From assembly GCA_902595715.1 (NCBI GenBank), contig CACJRI010000007.1, positions 1-64,000 of the forward strand: DNA of 64,000 nt. Direction: 5' to 3'. Of this stretch, positions 62,830-64,000 are shown in pieces; position 1 is the first letter of the stretch; each line of letters begins with the position of its first letter. The translations under genes and the position numbers were made by a program. The DNA comes from an uncultured SAR86 cluster bacterium. Its GTDB lineage: Bacteria > Pseudomonadota > Gammaproteobacteria > Magnimaribacterales > AG-339-G14. A model generated the notes under the pieces. That model did no database searches. It was not told the DNA's origin and was given only the letters and a program-made list of their open reading frames with translations.

Positions 62830-64000
62830 ATGAAGAAAAATATCAGCGCTTTACTTTTTACAGCATTAATTTTTATTGGGTGTACCGATACTTCTTTAGA
62901 GGTAGTGGATTTTTCCATCACAGACAAACCTGCACCTAGTGCTAGTAAAGACTATAACGAATTAAGAAATGCCTATTTTGGAGATCTTCACGTTCACACA
63001 AGATATTCGTTCGATGCTTATGTATTTGGTACAACTGCCTCTCCTGATGATGCTTACCGATATGCAAAAGGTGAAACTATTAAGCATGCCTTGGGTTTTG
63101 ATATGAAACTTAGAGAGCCTTTGGATTTTTACGCTGTTACTGACCATGGTTTTTTTCTTGGCATGATTCAAGCCTGGGCTGATACTTCAACCTATGCCTC
63201 TACTCTTCCTGGTGCAGAGATTTACCACAACATTAATGCTCCGGAAAATCAAACTTTAGAGTCATCCGCGTTTCGACTCGGTAGCTTCCGAGGTGCCGTT
63301 GAAGCAATTGCAAATCCTTATCCTTGGTATCATCCAAAATTAATTCAAGCTTATTTATCCAATCATATTTCATTAGCTATACAATCTTTTGATGATGAGA
63401 CGCATAAGTCATCTTGGGCAGATGTAGCAAGAGCTGCCAATGAACACAATGATCCTGGAAATTTCACGACATTTATTGGATACGAATTTACAACTTCGAC
63501 AGATGTAGAGAATGGTAATTTACATAGAAATGTAATTTTTGAAGGCTCTAAAGCACCTGAAAGACCTTGGACCAGAATAGATTCTATTAATCCAGAAGAT
63601 TTGTGGGCTTGGATGGATAAGCTTAGGGATAAAGGTATAGATTCGATTGCCATGCCTCATAACTCTAATGGGTCAAATGGACAAATGTTTGAAGTGGAAC
63701 AATTCGACGGTTCGCCCATTGATAAAGAATATTCAGCATTGCGAATGAGAAATGAGCCTATTGTCGAAATGACTCAGGTTAAAGGTACAAGTGATACTCA
63801 CCCTCTTTTATCACCTAATGATGAATGGGCAGATTTTGGCATCATGAATTCTAGGGTAGGAAGCTTTCCTAGAACTTACTCTTTGCCTTCTGGCGGTTAT
63901 GTAAGAGATGCTTTTTTTAGAGGTATGGTTCTTGAGTGGGAAGATCGAGGTAATCCTTATAAATTTGGTTTAATTGGTTCGTCCGATACGCATACTGGAG
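62830..64000 (+). CDS. DUF3604-family lipoprotein, 3' truncated by the window end
   Basis: Open from the ATG at 62830, preceded by GGGGAG, to the last base: 390 codons without a stop. The signal ends in a lipobox (LIFIGC, Cys18). GDLHVHTRYSFDA starts the PHP-like metal site of DUF3604, and later blocks include YAVTDHGFFLG, FIGYEFT, MPHNSNGSNG, and GLIGSSDTHTG at the very end. Members are common in marine heterotrophs and are thought to be metal-dependent hydrolases; substrates are unknown. About 200 more residues are expected past the window. Confidence 0.9.
   Translation, partial: MKKNISALLFTALIFIGCTDTSLEVVDFSITDKPAPSASKDYNELRNAYFGDLHVHTRYSFDAYVFGTTASPDDAYRYAKGETIKHALGFDMKLREPLDFYAVTDHGFFLGMIQAWADTSTYASTLPGAEIYHNINAPENQTLESSAFRLGSFRGAVEAIANPYPWYHPKLIQAYLSNHISLAIQSFDDETHKSSWADVARAANEHNDPGNFTTFIGYEFTTSTDVENGNLHRNVIFEGSKAPERPWTRIDSINPEDLWAWMDKLRDKGIDSIAMPHNSNGSNGQMFEVEQFDGSPIDKEYSALRMRNEPIVEMTQVKGTSDTHPLLSPNDEWADFGIMNSRVGSFPRTYSLPSGGYVRDAFFRGMVLEWEDRGNPYKFGLIGSSDTHTG

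Overview
The window looks like chromosome from an AT-rich, streamlined, aerobic gammaproteobacterium of marine type. A SAR86-like lineage is my best guess. The grounds are the low GC, very short or overlapping gene junctions, a gammaproteobacterial core gene order (coaD/mutM, ybeZ-ybeY-corC, ubiE-ubiB-tatABC, lptM-lysA-dapF-yigA-xerC-yigB, dsbA-cytochrome c4-engB/polA), and many accessory oxidoreductases and esterases. The sequence alone does not prove the genus.

Region 1 (1-12.6 kb) is core. It holds the end of a TolC-like gene, mutM and coaD, a divergent katG/oxyR peroxide-defence pair, a minus-strand run orn, miaB, ybeZ, ybeY, corC, and a plus-strand run ubiE, ubiB, hisE, tatA, tatB, tatC. 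Region 2 (12.6-25.6 kb) is central metabolism: fba-pgk-tkt on the minus strand, then from a divergent promoter metK-ahcY-argH-lptM-lysA-dapF-yigA-xerC-yigB, nearly all touching or overlapping. Region 3 (25.6-36 kb) has a tRNA-Arg(CCG) whose 3' end overlaps hflX, a methyltransferase, a CoA-transferase/MaoC/CitE-like lyase trio that fits C5-dicarboxylate (itaconate or mesaconate type) degradation, dsbA with cytochrome c4, engB, polA and dsbB.

Region 4 (36-48 kb) is an accessory island and the most interesting part. It has two families of small uncharacterised proteins, called A and B here, occurring as B-A gene pairs at 36.8-37.2 kb and 44.1-44.6 kb with extra single copies. Two HAD phosphatase-like genes sit next to A members. 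The island also has a WYL regulator, RmuC, AlkB, a methyltransferase-like protein, and decayed remnants of a cytosine-C5 methyltransferase and a zinc-ribbon gene. A palindrome of the form GCGACA-N5-TGTCGC occurs three times, each time 22-24 bases upstream of a probable leaderless start and usually 10 bases upstream of a -10-like hexamer. I infer one common regulon, with the WYL protein as the simplest candidate regulator. At the right edge stands a 951-residue protein with an HEPN-like N-terminus, a STAND NTPase core, a helical repeat region and a cold-shock-like C-terminus, an architecture expected of an antiviral sensor-effector.

Region 5 (48-64 kb) is accessory metabolism and envelope: a lipoprotein, a secreted nuclease, an esterase, a VOC protein, SelO, a serine-hydrolase lipoprotein, quinone-oxidoreductase, GMC oxidoreductase, nitronate monooxygenase, a homocysteine-methyltransferase-like operon with an Old Yellow Enzyme, an MBL hydrolase and a truncated DUF3604 protein. 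It also contains a 30-residue membrane-protein gene with a strong ribosome binding site and a clear terminator. I saw no CRISPR array, rRNA, insertion sequence or phage integrase.
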